Positions 1-7,283 of a stretch of DNA of 29,249 bases are shown piece by piece. Numbering within the stretch: the first letter of the stretch is position 1; each line of letters starts with the position of its first letter. This DNA comes from Succinivibrionaceae bacterium UBA3769. GTDB lineage: Bacteria; Pseudomonadota; Gammaproteobacteria; Enterobacterales; Succinivibrionaceae. Position numbers and translations under genes: made by a program. The notes under the pieces are model-generated. The model ran no database searches. It was not told where the DNA came from and worked only from the letters and a program-made list of their open reading frames with translations. The DNA is taken from positions 1-29,249 of the forward strand of contig DFFT01000183.1 in assembly GCA_002372325.1 (NCBI GenBank), read 5' to 3'.

Positions 1-1
1 G

Positions 2-871
2 TACTGTCCGTGGGATGTGATGTCCCTCTGCGATGACGGTTATGAGCCGGCCGGAGAGCCGGATGCAGTCATCACCGCAAAAAACTACTGGATTAACACC
101 AGCGGCAATGACGTCATTGAAGAGTTTATGGGGTATATTCAGCCTGAAGACGTTGATAAGATGCAGGATCTTCTGGACGGAAATAGAGTTACCGCCGAAG
201 TTCGCGAAGCTCTGTGCTACGGAGATCTCAGCGCGCATGATATCAATGATTTTTGGACGCTCCTCCTTTACACCGGATATCTGACATTCGATCCGCATGC
301 TATCGAGCGGAAAGACGATGCATTTCTGTACCAGCTGTATATTCCTAATCAGGAAATCAGGTCATGCTTCAGATCCCGTATTCACAGATTTTTCAGCAAG
401 AATCAGGTTATGAAAAACCACGCCGCGGATTTTATCAAGAGTCTGTTTTCCGGCAATGCCGCGGAAACACAGGAGCATCTCAACAGTCTTCTGGTCAAAT
501 ATGTTTCCGTAAGAGACTTTGCCACTAACGCTCCGAAGGAAAACTACTACCACGGTTTTATAAACGGTCTTCTGATTAACGGAGTTTCCCTGATTCAAGA
601 ACAGAAATCTAACTTTGAATCCGGGGAGGGCTATATAGATCTGATCATAAAATCAGCCGGCAATAAACGGATTATTGTCATCTTAGAACTGAAGCAGACT
701 GAGGATGAAAACCGCGATACGGTGCTTATAGCCAGATCGGCCATAGATCAGATTCTCAACAAAAAATATGCCGATCCTTATCTGGAGAGAAATGATATCG
801 ACGGGGTTTATGCTTTCGGCATCTGCTTTTGCAAAAAAAGCTGCTCGGCGGCGGTGCGGACGCTGAAATAA
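2..871 (+). CDS. AAA-ATPase-like / PD-(D/E)XK nuclease-like protein, 5' truncated by window edge
   Basis: The reading frame is open from base 2 to the TAA at 869-871 and continues upstream of the window, so the GTG at 17 is internal. The first visible residues, YCPWDVMSLCDD, resemble the (N/C)PWSV..Y motif late in the AAA-ATPase_like domain (PF09820 type). LLLYTGYLTF follows about 90 residues in. The C-terminal part resembles the PDDEXK_9 family: GYIDLII supplies an Asp (about residue 208 counted from base 17) and ILELKQ supplies the Glu-x-Lys pair (224 and 226). Such ATPase/nuclease-like proteins are multi-copy in gut and rumen anaerobes and have no firmly established role; defence or mobile-element functions have been proposed. 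The visible part contains no frameshift. The family call is firm from motifs; the function is unknown. Confidence 0.75.
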   Translation, partial: YCPWDVMSLCDDGYEPAGEPDAVITAKNYWINTSGNDVIEEFMGYIQPEDVDKMQDLLDGNRVTAEVREALCYGDLSAHDINDFWTLLLYTGYLTFDPHAIERKDDAFLYQLYIPNQEIRSCFRSRIHRFFSKNQVMKNHAADFIKSLFSGNAAETQEHLNSLLVKYVSVRDFATNAPKENYYHGFINGLLINGVSLIQEQKSNFESGEGYIDLIIKSAGNKRIIVILELKQTEDENRDTVLIARSAIDQILNKKYADPYLERNDIDGVYAFGICFCKKSCSAAVRTLK

Positions 872-883
872 CCCACATTCCCC

Positions 884-990
884 ACTGAAGGCATCACTCT
901 GTAAGCGAGGTGTTTCTCACTTCCTTCGCGTCGACGTGGCAGACCACATTCGAACTGAAGGCATCACTCTGTAAGCGAGGTGTTTCTCAC
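884..990 (+). repeat. Pair of 37-bp direct repeats (884-920 and 954-990)
   Basis: Two identical 37-base copies lie 70 bp apart. Each starts ACTGAAGGCATCACTCTG and ends GAGGTGTTTCTCAC. A shorter shared word (CCACATTC at 873-880 and 944-951) precedes each copy. The pair sits directly after the stop of the truncated ATPase gene. An 18-base relative with 16 matches occurs at 24165-24182, also just 3' of a gene, so this may be a dispersed intergenic element. Confidence 0.8.
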
Positions 991-996
991 CTCGCT
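974..996 (+). terminator. Hairpin at the end of the second repeat, possible terminator
   Basis: AGCGAGGTG and CACCTCGCT form a perfect 9-bp stem with a 5-base loop. GTTAATTTC follows, which is only weakly U-rich. The first repeat copy has an imperfect right arm. It may end transcription of the upstream ATPase gene or simply be part of the repeat element. Confidence 0.45.
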
Positions 997-1158
997 GTTA
1001 ATTTCACAGCTACCGCATTGACATAATTCAGTCAGACTATCTTGTTGCGGTTTGCAACAATGGCCGCGCAGAGCAGCGACAATAATCAAGACGCAAAAGA
1101 GCCTCGCATAGCATTCAAACAATTCTCGAAATGACGGCACGGAGCGTATTTCCTGCCC

Positions 1159-1188
1159 TTGGGATTTTCCGGGCATCTGGGATATAAT
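1159..1188 (+). promoter_or_regulatory. Probable sigma-70 promoter of rnfA
   Basis: A perfect -10 TATAAT (1183-1188) lies 18 bp after a -35-like TTGGGA (1159-1164). Transcription would start near 1195, giving a leader of about 22 nt with GAGGG (1206-1210) as the ribosome binding site. A TTGACA at 1018-1023 lacks a well-spaced -10. Confidence 0.6.
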
Positions 1189-1217
1189 GACGCCGTTCAA
1201 AACTTGAGGGAACCATC

Positions 1218-1796
1218 ATGTCCTACGTTCTTCTGTTCCTGAGCGCCGCCATTGTGAATAACTTTGTGCTGGTACGCTTTCTGGGTATCTGCCCTTTTAT
1301 CGGCGTGTCCAAGCAGCTGTCTTCAGCCACCGGCATGGGAATAGCCACTACCTTTGTGCTGGTGCTGACATCTCTGGCCTGCTACGCTATGGAAAAGCTG
1401 GTGCTGGTGCCTCTGGACATCACAGAGCTCCGCCTTATCACAGATATCGTCATGATTGCCGCCGTGGTGCAGTTTACCGAGCTTATGGTGAAGCACATCA
1501 GTCCGGAGCTCTTCCGTCTTCTCGGGATCTACCTTCCTCTTATCACCACCAACTGCATTGTGCTGGGCCTGGCGATCCTTAATGTAAATCTGGGACACGG
1601 CCTTCTGGAGGTGCTGGTATTCAGTCTGGGAGCCGGAGCCGGCTTTACGCTGGTATTAGTGCTCTTTGCGGCCATGCGGGAAAGGATAAATAACGCCAAC
1701 ACCCCGGCCCCCTTCCGCGGCAGCGCTATCGCTCTTATCACCGCAGGTCTTCTGTCCATGGCCTTTATGGGCTTTACCGGAATTATTCAGCAGTAA
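1218..1796 (+). CDS. rnfA: Ion-translocating oxidoreductase complex subunit RnfA/RsxA
   Basis: This 192-residue polytopic membrane protein aligns along its whole length with E. coli RsxA (193 aa). Shared blocks include VNNFVLVRFLGICPF near the N-terminus, ATTFVLVL, VVQFTELMV, LLGIYLPLITTNC, FAAMRERI and PAPFRGSAIALITAGL. These patterns separate it from the paralogue NqrE. RnfA is one of the integral membrane subunits of the Rnf complex, which couples ferredoxin/NADH electron transfer to ion movement; in E. coli it also helps reset SoxR. The start at 1218 is set by GAGGG 7 bases upstream and by the match at the N-terminus. The usual partner rnfB does not follow: the next gene is convergent. 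The gene therefore stands alone here, which is unusual because the family normally occurs in an rnfABCDGE operon. Confidence 0.93.
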   Translation: MSYVLLFLSAAIVNNFVLVRFLGICPFIGVSKQLSSATGMGIATTFVLVLTSLACYAMEKLVLVPLDITELRLITDIVMIAAVVQFTELMVKHISPELFRLLGIYLPLITTNCIVLGLAILNVNLGHGLLEVLVFSLGAGAGFTLVLVLFAAMRERINNANTPAPFRGSAIALITAGLLSMAFMGFTGIIQQ

Positions 1797-1806
1797 AAGT
1801 TAAGGA

Positions 1807-1827
1807 GAGCCTTGCTTTGGCAGGCTC
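1807..1827 (-). terminator. Hairpin downstream of usg, possible terminator
   Basis: GAGCC...GGCTC with an inner TGC/GCA and one bulged T folds around a TTTG loop. Read leftwards it is followed by TCCTTAACTTTT. It lies between two convergent genes and could serve the leftward usg homologue. Confidence 0.35.
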
Positions 1828-1847
1828 GCCCTAACGTCTTATCCTCA

Positions 1848-1878
1848 GGGAAACTCCGGACTTACCGGGCTCCCTTTT
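1848..1878 (+). terminator. Possible terminator of rnfA
   Basis: GGGA and CCGG pair with CCGG and TCCC around a short internal loop and an ACTTA loop, and TTTT follows directly. The stem is imperfect, so the call is tentative. Confidence 0.35.
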
Positions 1879-1893
1879 CAGTCCTTCCCCGCA

Positions 1894-2898
1894 TCACTTT
1901 CCGCCGGCCAAAAGCCTGAGAAGCTCGCAGGCATTAGCGGCCATGCCGTGTCCTTCGTTATCTGACAGCGCCAGAAACGAACAGGTACGGGCATCGGTCA
2001 TTCTGAGCCGGGAAATCAGAATCTCGGGTTCGTCCCGGGCCAGCGGCACCGGGGTGAGTTCTCCCTCATCTTCGGAAAGAAATCTCGTGCTGCCGGGAAC
2101 GGCCAGAAGCTTTTCCAGATCGGCTTTAACGGTATCCTTTGCAAGCTTCAGGGTAATGCTGGCCAGATAACCGTGAAATACCGGCATCAGCACAGAGGTC
2201 AGGGATAAAGCGGGAAGATCAGGCAGCAAGGCCTTAAGCTCATCAATAATACCGGCTTCGCGGGAAGTGCTGCCGTCAGGAAAGAGATCCCCGATAGCTG
2301 TATGAATGTTAAAGGCCAGCTGGGTGCTGAATATCTCTGACGATACCGGCCGGAGGTTGAGCACGCTGGCAGTCTCCCGCCCGAGATCCATGGCCCCGCC
2401 GCTCCTGAGACCCGAAGCTGATTCCATAAGAGTTACCGCGGCGCTTTCCAGAAGCCCGGCAGCTGTTACCGGCTTCAGCGTATCTAAGAGCAGCATGGCG
2501 CCGGAATCCGCCGGATAATATACCGGAGTTACCGCCGGATTCCAGAAATCATCTCCCGGATGGTCTCCCTTCTTAAAAAGTCCGGAAAGATCCTTTCCCG
2601 CCGGGTAATTCATAAGATCCAGGGTCGGAGTCCCGGCCTTGACGGCCAAAGCCAGACTCTCCCGGGAATCAGCGCTTTCTCCGCAGATCAGAACCGCATC
2701 CGCAGTTTTGAAATCGAAGCTCTTTACCGGCACTACCGGAAAATCCTGCTCCATAAAGGAAGCGGTGTCATACTGAGAGGCCTCCGAGCTCAGGGGGATA
2801 ATATCCGAAACGGAAACTCCGGCATCATGAAGGCCCTTGAATATTGCTCTTGCAATGTCAGTTTCATAATCAGACACCGCAATAGTCAGTGGTTGCAT
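1894..2898 (-). CDS. usg: USG-1 family aspartate-semialdehyde dehydrogenase homologue, probably not catalytic
   Basis: This 334-residue protein resembles E. coli Usg and the aspartate-semialdehyde dehydrogenase (ASADH) fold. Recognisable blocks are the stretch from QLAFNIHTAIGDLFPDGS to LTSVLMPVFHGYLA and the C-terminal ALSDNEGHGMAANACELLRLL. Two hallmarks of working ASADH are missing. The N-terminal GATGxVG nucleotide loop is replaced by AVSDYETDIA, and the catalytic Cys of PNC(T/S)T is replaced in YPADSGAMLLLDTLKP, which carries Ser. It is therefore expected not to catalyse the ASADH reaction; the role of USG-1 proteins is unknown. The start is supported by AAGGAG (minus strand, 2905-2910) 6 bases before ATG. 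It is convergent with rnfA and lies after the lon terminator. Confidence 0.8.
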   Translation of the reverse strand: MQPLTIAVSDYETDIARAIFKGLHDAGVSVSDIIPLSSEASQYDTASFMEQDFPVVPVKSFDFKTADAVLICGESADSRESLALAVKAGTPTLDLMNYPAGKDLSGLFKKGDHPGDDFWNPAVTPVYYPADSGAMLLLDTLKPVTAAGLLESAAVTLMESASGLRSGGAMDLGRETASVLNLRPVSSEIFSTQLAFNIHTAIGDLFPDGSTSREAGIIDELKALLPDLPALSLTSVLMPVFHGYLASITLKLAKDTVKADLEKLLAVPGSTRFLSEDEGELTPVPLARDEPEILISRLRMTDARTCSFLALSDNEGHGMAANACELLRLLAGGK

Positions 2899-2995
2899 TG
2901 CATTCTCCTTCCGGCTCAGGGCCGGGTTTCAGAAAAAATCTCTTTGTTTTTGCCGTTCTGTTTTTGCCGCGCGGTTTCCGGTTCTGCGGGACTTC

Positions 2996-3025
2996 CTAAA
3001 AAGAAAGGGAGTCCTAGCTCCCTTT
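2996..3025 (-). terminator. Rho-independent terminator of lon
   Basis: Read leftwards, AAAGGGAG and CTCCCTTT form a perfect 8-bp stem around a 6-base loop, followed by CTTTTTAGG. It lies 36 bp past the lon stop codon. Confidence 0.8.
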
Positions 3026-3060
3026 CCGTCTTCCATCAGGCTGCCCTGCCCGCAGGCTCT

Positions 3061-5982
3061 TTATTCGCTGTCCGCTTTTTTGTTTCCGGCGCTCTTCCGG
3101 GAAGTGGTCTTTCCGGACTTTTTGGCCGCAGGAGTCTTGCCGGTGCTTTTAGCGCTGGTTTTTCTGCCGGAGGATTTGGCCGGGGTCTTTTCCGCAGCCT
3201 TATCGGAGGTCTCTTTTCCGTCATCAGGGGCAGCGGCCTTAGCTGCTTTTGCAGCCGGCTTTTTCTTCTTTTCCGGAAGAGTGGCGTACTTGTCGGAAAA
3301 TAGGATATCGGCCACGTCCTGATAAACGTCGGCATAGAAGAACTCCACGCCGTCCCGGACATATTCCGGCAGATCCTCCACGTCAGCCATATTGGCCTTC
3401 GGCACAATCAGGCGGTAAATGCCAATGCGCTTGGCGGCGATGACCTTTTCTCTCACCCCGCCGATAGCCAGCACGCTGCCGGTAAGGGAAATCTCGCCCG
3501 TCATGGCAAAGCCCGGATTGGGAGCCCGGTTCAGGGCCAGACTGAGATAGGCACTGGCCATGGTCACGCCGGCAGAAGGGCCGTCCTTGGGCGTAGCGCC
3601 CTCCGGCACGTGGAGATGCACCAGAGCCTTTTCAAAGAAGTTCGGGTCAGTATTGGGAGCCAGCTCCTTCAGATGAGATATCACATAGCTCAGAGAAATC
3701 TCCGCGGATTCCTTCATGACCTGCCCCAGATTGCCGGTAAGCTTGAAGCCCCGGGCGGAGTTATCCACAATCTCGGCCTCTATGGGGAGAGTGGCGCCGC
3801 CGGCAGAGGTCCAGGCCAGACCGGTGACCACCCCAACTCCGGAAATGGTCTTTTCCCGGGTAAAGGGAGCCACGCCGAGATAGCCCTTGATGTCTTCGGG
3901 GTTCACGGTGACGCTCTTAATGGATTCATCCTCCAGGAACTTGGTCACCGCCTTGCGGGAGATCTTCGCAATGGCCTTCTCCAGACTTCTGACTCCGGCC
4001 TCCCGGGCATATTCATCCACAATCTTTCTTAAAGCGGTGTCCTTGATCTTTATCTTGTTCTTGGCCACGCCGTCCTTCTTGAAGATCTTGGGGATAAGAT
4101 GCTTCTTGGCGATCTGCATCTTTTCTTCAGCCAGATAGCCGGAAAGAGTGATGGCATCCAGACGATCCAGAAGCGGAGCGGGGATGCCGTCAATGGAATT
4201 GGCCGTGCAGATAAAGAGACACTTGGAAAGATCCAGTCTCAGATCCAGGTAATTGTCCAGAAAACCGCTGTTCTGCTCCGGATCCAGGGTTTCCAAAAGC
4301 GTGCTGGCCGGATCCCCTCTGAAGCTGTCATGAGAGAGCTTGTCGATTTCGTCCAGCATGATTACCGGATTCATTACCTGAGCCTCCCGGAGGGCCTGCA
4401 CCATGCGGCCCGGCAGAGCGCCCACATAGGTGCGGCGATGGCCCTTGATTTCAGCCTCGTCCCGCATGCCGCCAAGACTGAGTCTGAAGAACGGCCGGTT
4501 GAGAGCCCGGGCAATGGACTTGCCGATGGAGGTTTTGCCGACTCCCGGAGGTCCGACAAAAAGCAGAATGGCGCCGTTGGATTCGTCTCCGGAAAGTCCG
4601 GGGATCTTCTTCTCGTTTTCCGGCTTGTCAGCGGTGTTGTCCGCAGGAGTCTCCGGAGTCTCTTTCTCATCCTCAGCAGCCTCTGAAACCACGGCATCAG
4701 GAGCCGGAGCATTCTTGGCCTTGCCCTTCTTGCCGCCGGCTTCGGCGCTGTCCTGTTCGGCCTTCTTTGCTTCCTCGGCTGCTTGGGCCTCCTTGTTCCG
4801 GAGCTTAAAGGCTCCCACAGCCAGATATTCCAGAATGCGATCCTTGACGTCCTTGAGCCCCTCGTGATCCTCTTCCAGAATCTTCCTGGCCCGGGCATAG
4901 TCAAAGTTCTGATCGGCATAGACGCCCCAGGGGATGCTGGTAAGCCAGGTGAGATAATCCCGGCAGACAGCGTACTCGGCGCTGACAGGCTCCAGCACGG
5001 AAAGGCGGTTCAGCTCATCGTTAAATTTCTTCAAAACCTGCTCCGGCGGATTGAGCTCGGCCATCTTCTCCTTGAACCTGTTGACATCCGCGGTCTTGTC
5101 ATCAACGGTGATGCCCAGCTCCTTCTGAATTTCCCGGAGCTGTTCCCTAAGGAAGAATTCCTTCTGTCTGTCCGTAAGCTTCTGAGCCACGGTATCCTTG
5201 ATATTCTTCTGGAGCTTGGCGATCTCCACCTCATTCTTCAGAAGAGTGAGGGAAAGCTTCATCCGCGGCAGGAGATCCACGGTCTCCAGCACGTTCTGGA
5301 GCTGTTCCGCTTCCGAGGTGGTAATGGAGGCGGCGCAGTCGGCCAGCATGGAGGGATCATTGGGATTGAAACGGGTAAGGTACTGCTTAAGCTCCTCAAA
5401 GTAGAGCGGGTTTAACGGCATGAGCTCCTTCAGGGTGGCCAGAATCGACATGGCATAGGCCTTGATTTCAATGCCTTCGGGAGACATGGTTACCGGCACC
5501 TTGCACTCCGGATATTCAATATCGCCCTCAATGCAGCCGTCCACCGTGCGCAGTTTAGTAACCCGGCCCCGGGCCACGCCCTGAGCGATAAACTGAAGCT
5601 CATCGCTTACCCGGGCCTGAATTACCCGCACCAGGCAGCCCATCTTCATGAAATCCGCTTCCCGGAGATCGCTTTCCAGACGTCCTTCGGGCACGGCCAC
5701 CAGAAGCACCATTTTGGAGGGGCTGTCTAATGTTTTGCGGAGGGCCTTTTCCCATCTGGGAGCCAGCTGCACCGGTATTACCTGACTGGGCATGAAGGGC
5801 CGGCCGAACACCGGAAGCACGCACAGCACCGGCGGCCGTTCCTTTTCCGGAACTGACAGGTCTCTTTTATGCTGTCCGGACTTTTCATCAGCGCTGTTTT
5901 TAACGTCTGCGGCGTTATCTCCGCCGTTTTTGTTTTCGTTATTGCTGTTCCCGTTGTTATCGTTGCCGTTGTTATCAGACAT
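3061..5982 (-). CDS. lon: ATP-dependent protease Lon with extra N-terminal, internal and C-terminal segments
   Basis: This 973-residue Lon protease degrades misfolded and regulatory proteins in the cytoplasm. Segments in order: an Asn/Asp-rich N-terminal extension (1-45), the LAN substrate-binding domain (about 50-240), a helical region, the AAA+ module with Walker A GPPGVGKT (477-484) and Walker B VIMLDEID (540-547), and the protease domain with Ser803 in GPSAG and Lys846 in GGVREK. The Ser-Lys spacing of 43 equals that of E. coli Lon (S679/K722). Against the 784-residue E. coli enzyme there are two further additions. One is about 70 residues of Ala/Glu/Lys/Pro at 397-470, just before Walker A. 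The other is a Lys/Ala/Ser/Thr/Pro tail at 904-973 that looks like a histone-H1 or AlgP tail. ATG at 5982 has AGGAG 8 bases upstream (5991-5995). A sigma-32-like promoter precedes it. The gene is divergent from djlA. Confidence 0.97.
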   Translation of the reverse strand: MSDNNGNDNNGNSNNENKNGGDNAADVKNSADEKSGQHKRDLSVPEKERPPVLCVLPVFGRPFMPSQVIPVQLAPRWEKALRKTLDSPSKMVLLVAVPEGRLESDLREADFMKMGCLVRVIQARVSDELQFIAQGVARGRVTKLRTVDGCIEGDIEYPECKVPVTMSPEGIEIKAYAMSILATLKELMPLNPLYFEELKQYLTRFNPNDPSMLADCAASITTSEAEQLQNVLETVDLLPRMKLSLTLLKNEVEIAKLQKNIKDTVAQKLTDRQKEFFLREQLREIQKELGITVDDKTADVNRFKEKMAELNPPEQVLKKFNDELNRLSVLEPVSAEYAVCRDYLTWLTSIPWGVYADQNFDYARARKILEEDHEGLKDVKDRILEYLAVGAFKLRNKEAQAAEEAKKAEQDSAEAGGKKGKAKNAPAPDAVVSEAAEDEKETPETPADNTADKPENEKKIPGLSGDESNGAILLFVGPPGVGKTSIGKSIARALNRPFFRLSLGGMRDEAEIKGHRRTYVGALPGRMVQALREAQVMNPVIMLDEIDKLSHDSFRGDPASTLLETLDPEQNSGFLDNYLDLRLDLSKCLFICTANSIDGIPAPLLDRLDAITLSGYLAEEKMQIAKKHLIPKIFKKDGVAKNKIKIKDTALRKIVDEYAREAGVRSLEKAIAKISRKAVTKFLEDESIKSVTVNPEDIKGYLGVAPFTREKTISGVGVVTGLAWTSAGGATLPIEAEIVDNSARGFKLTGNLGQVMKESAEISLSYVISHLKELAPNTDPNFFEKALVHLHVPEGATPKDGPSAGVTMASAYLSLALNRAPNPGFAMTGEISLTGSVLAIGGVREKVIAAKRIGIYRLIVPKANMADVEDLPEYVRDGVEFFYADVYQDVADILFSDKYATLPEKKKKPAAKAAKAAAPDDGKETSDKAAEKTPAKSSGRKTSAKSTGKTPAAKKSGKTTSRKSAGNKKADSE

Positions 5983-6016
5983 TCTGGAATCTCCTGCTTC
6001 TAATTGCTTCTACACT

Positions 6017-6045
6017 AAATACGGCTTAATGCGTCTTTTTTCAAG
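6017..6045 (-). promoter_or_regulatory. Sigma-32-like heat-shock promoter of lon
   Basis: On the minus strand CTTGAAA (6039-6045) matches the sigma-32 -35 element exactly. After a 14-bp spacer, CCGTATTT (6017-6024) fits the CCCCATnT -10 in 5 of 7 fixed positions. The start site would fall near 6010, giving a short leader that carries the AGGAG. E. coli lon is itself a sigma-32 gene. Confidence 0.65.
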
Positions 6046-6207
6046 GGTGAAGCCGCAAAAATTACCGTGATAACATATTTCCGGCGTAATGCCTGCCATA
6101 TCTTCCGGCACATGCAAGGCCGGCCGCCAGTGTCTGCCCCTCCGGCTCTTCCGGCGGCGGATTTTTCGGATAATTCCGCCCGTTCATCATTTTTTGCTCC
6201 GGGTATC

Positions 6208-6216
6208 TGCTACAAT
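6208..6216 (+). promoter_or_regulatory. Extended -10 promoter of djlA
   Basis: TGC-TACAAT forms an extended -10 (TGn followed by 5 of 6 TATAAT bases). No good -35 is visible. The leader would be about 40 nt long. Confidence 0.5.
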
Positions 6217-6263
6217 CTCCCCGGTAACACAGGAAAAAGCTCCTTTTTTGAACCGGAGATCCC

Positions 6264-7142
6264 ATGAGCGGCTACAACAACAATCAGGACAGCGGATGCG
6301 GGTGCGGCTGCGGCGGGATCCTTCTTCTCGTAATCGTGTTCGCCCTCTTTCCCTCCGGCTTCGGACTGTTTGTTCTGGGAACTATGATCGTTCTCGCAAT
6401 CATCGGTATTGTTAAGAACGCCAAAATCACCAGAAGCTCCTACTCATCATACGGCGGGTACGGCAGTCAGGGCGAAAGCGCCTTTGATGCCGATGACACC
6501 ACCATTACCTGCGCCATCATGCGTCTGGTGGGATATGTGGCCCGGGGCAACGCCGTAATCACCAAGAATGAAATCAACACCGCGGAGGCCATAATCGCCA
6601 GGCTCGGCCCCGAACACCGGCAAACCTTTATTCAGGCCTTCCAGACCGGAAAAAGCAAGGACTACTCTCCTGATGAAGATCTGCGCCTCATTTATTCCGT
6701 GCACGGCAATAACCACAGCGCCTGTTTAACTGTAATTGCCTATCTGGTGTTAATCGCCCTGGCAAACGGGAATATCAGCCCGGAGGAAAACCGGCGCATT
6801 TGCGTAGTGGCTGACGGCCTGGGGGTATCCCGCAGCGAGGTTCAGGATCTTATCCGGGAAATGGGCGGCTACCGCCAAAACGGCGGCCAGCGCAGCGGGA
6901 GCTCCTATGGCGGGTACGACTCCTCATCATCAGATTACGAGAGCGCGCTCAGACTTCTGGGAGTTTCAAAAAACACCGCTCCCGAAGACATTACCAAATC
7001 CTACAAAAAGCTTATCCGGAAATACCATCCGGATCTGGCCCGGGGCAAGGGACTTCCTGAAAACATGGTTTCCGTGTACGAAAACAAAACCAAGGAAATC
7101 AATGAGGCCTACGATCTCATCCGGAAGCAGCGGGGGTTCTGA
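6264..7142 (+). CDS. djlA: DjlA-like membrane-anchored J-domain co-chaperone with TerB domain
   Basis: This 292-residue protein has the DjlA layout (E. coli DjlA is 271 aa). It has a short N-terminus with a CGCGCGG Cys/Gly run, a membrane segment (about 19-49), a Gly/Ser/Tyr linker, a TerB-like helical domain (about 80-205, with LVGYVARGNAVITKNEI), a second Gly/Ser/Tyr linker and a C-terminal J domain. The J domain has the HPD motif in KYHPDLA, and the end, KEINEAYDLIRKQRGF, closely follows E. coli DjlA. The J domain would stimulate the DnaK ATPase at the inner membrane. ATG at 6264 has GGAG (6255-6258) 5 bases upstream. Divergence from lon, which has a heat-shock-type promoter, suggests a shared stress role (inference). 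The Cys/Gly run before the membrane helix is unusual. Confidence 0.88.
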   Translation: MSGYNNNQDSGCGCGCGGILLLVIVFALFPSGFGLFVLGTMIVLAIIGIVKNAKITRSSYSSYGGYGSQGESAFDADDTTITCAIMRLVGYVARGNAVITKNEINTAEAIIARLGPEHRQTFIQAFQTGKSKDYSPDEDLRLIYSVHGNNHSACLTVIAYLVLIALANGNISPEENRRICVVADGLGVSRSEVQDLIREMGGYRQNGGQRSGSSYGGYDSSSSDYESALRLLGVSKNTAPEDITKSYKKLIRKYHPDLARGKGLPENMVSVYENKTKEINEAYDLIRKQRGF

Positions 7143-7161
7143 AAACAGGGTTCTTAAAGCT

Positions 7162-7200
7162 GTCCCTGATACATAAGCAGCGGCGCTGCTTATGCGGGAC
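7162..7200 (+). terminator. Strong hairpin after djlA, probable terminator
   Basis: CATAAGCAGC and GCTGCTTATG form a perfect 10-bp stem with a 3-base loop (7172-7194). GTCCC (7162-7166) and GGGAC (7196-7200) can extend it across an internal loop. A U-tract is poor (TGGCATTTGCTCTTT), so it may be a weak or rho-assisted terminator or a 3' stabiliser. Confidence 0.55.
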
Positions 7201-7254
7201 TGGCATTTGCTCTTTATGAGCCTTGTTAGCTTTGCTTTAAAAGCTTGCTATTAT

Positions 7255-7283
7255 TTGACAATTAGGTTCTTAATAATTTTAAT
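7255..7283 (+). promoter_or_regulatory. Sigma-70 promoter at the left edge of the AT-rich island
   Basis: A perfect -35 TTGACA (7255-7260) and TTTAAT (7278-7283, 5 of 6 to TATAAT) are separated by exactly 17 bp. Transcription would start near 7290 and cross the repeat array, giving a leader of about 340 nt before the gene at 7630. The first copy of the repeated motif (7259) overlaps the -35. Confidence 0.5.
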
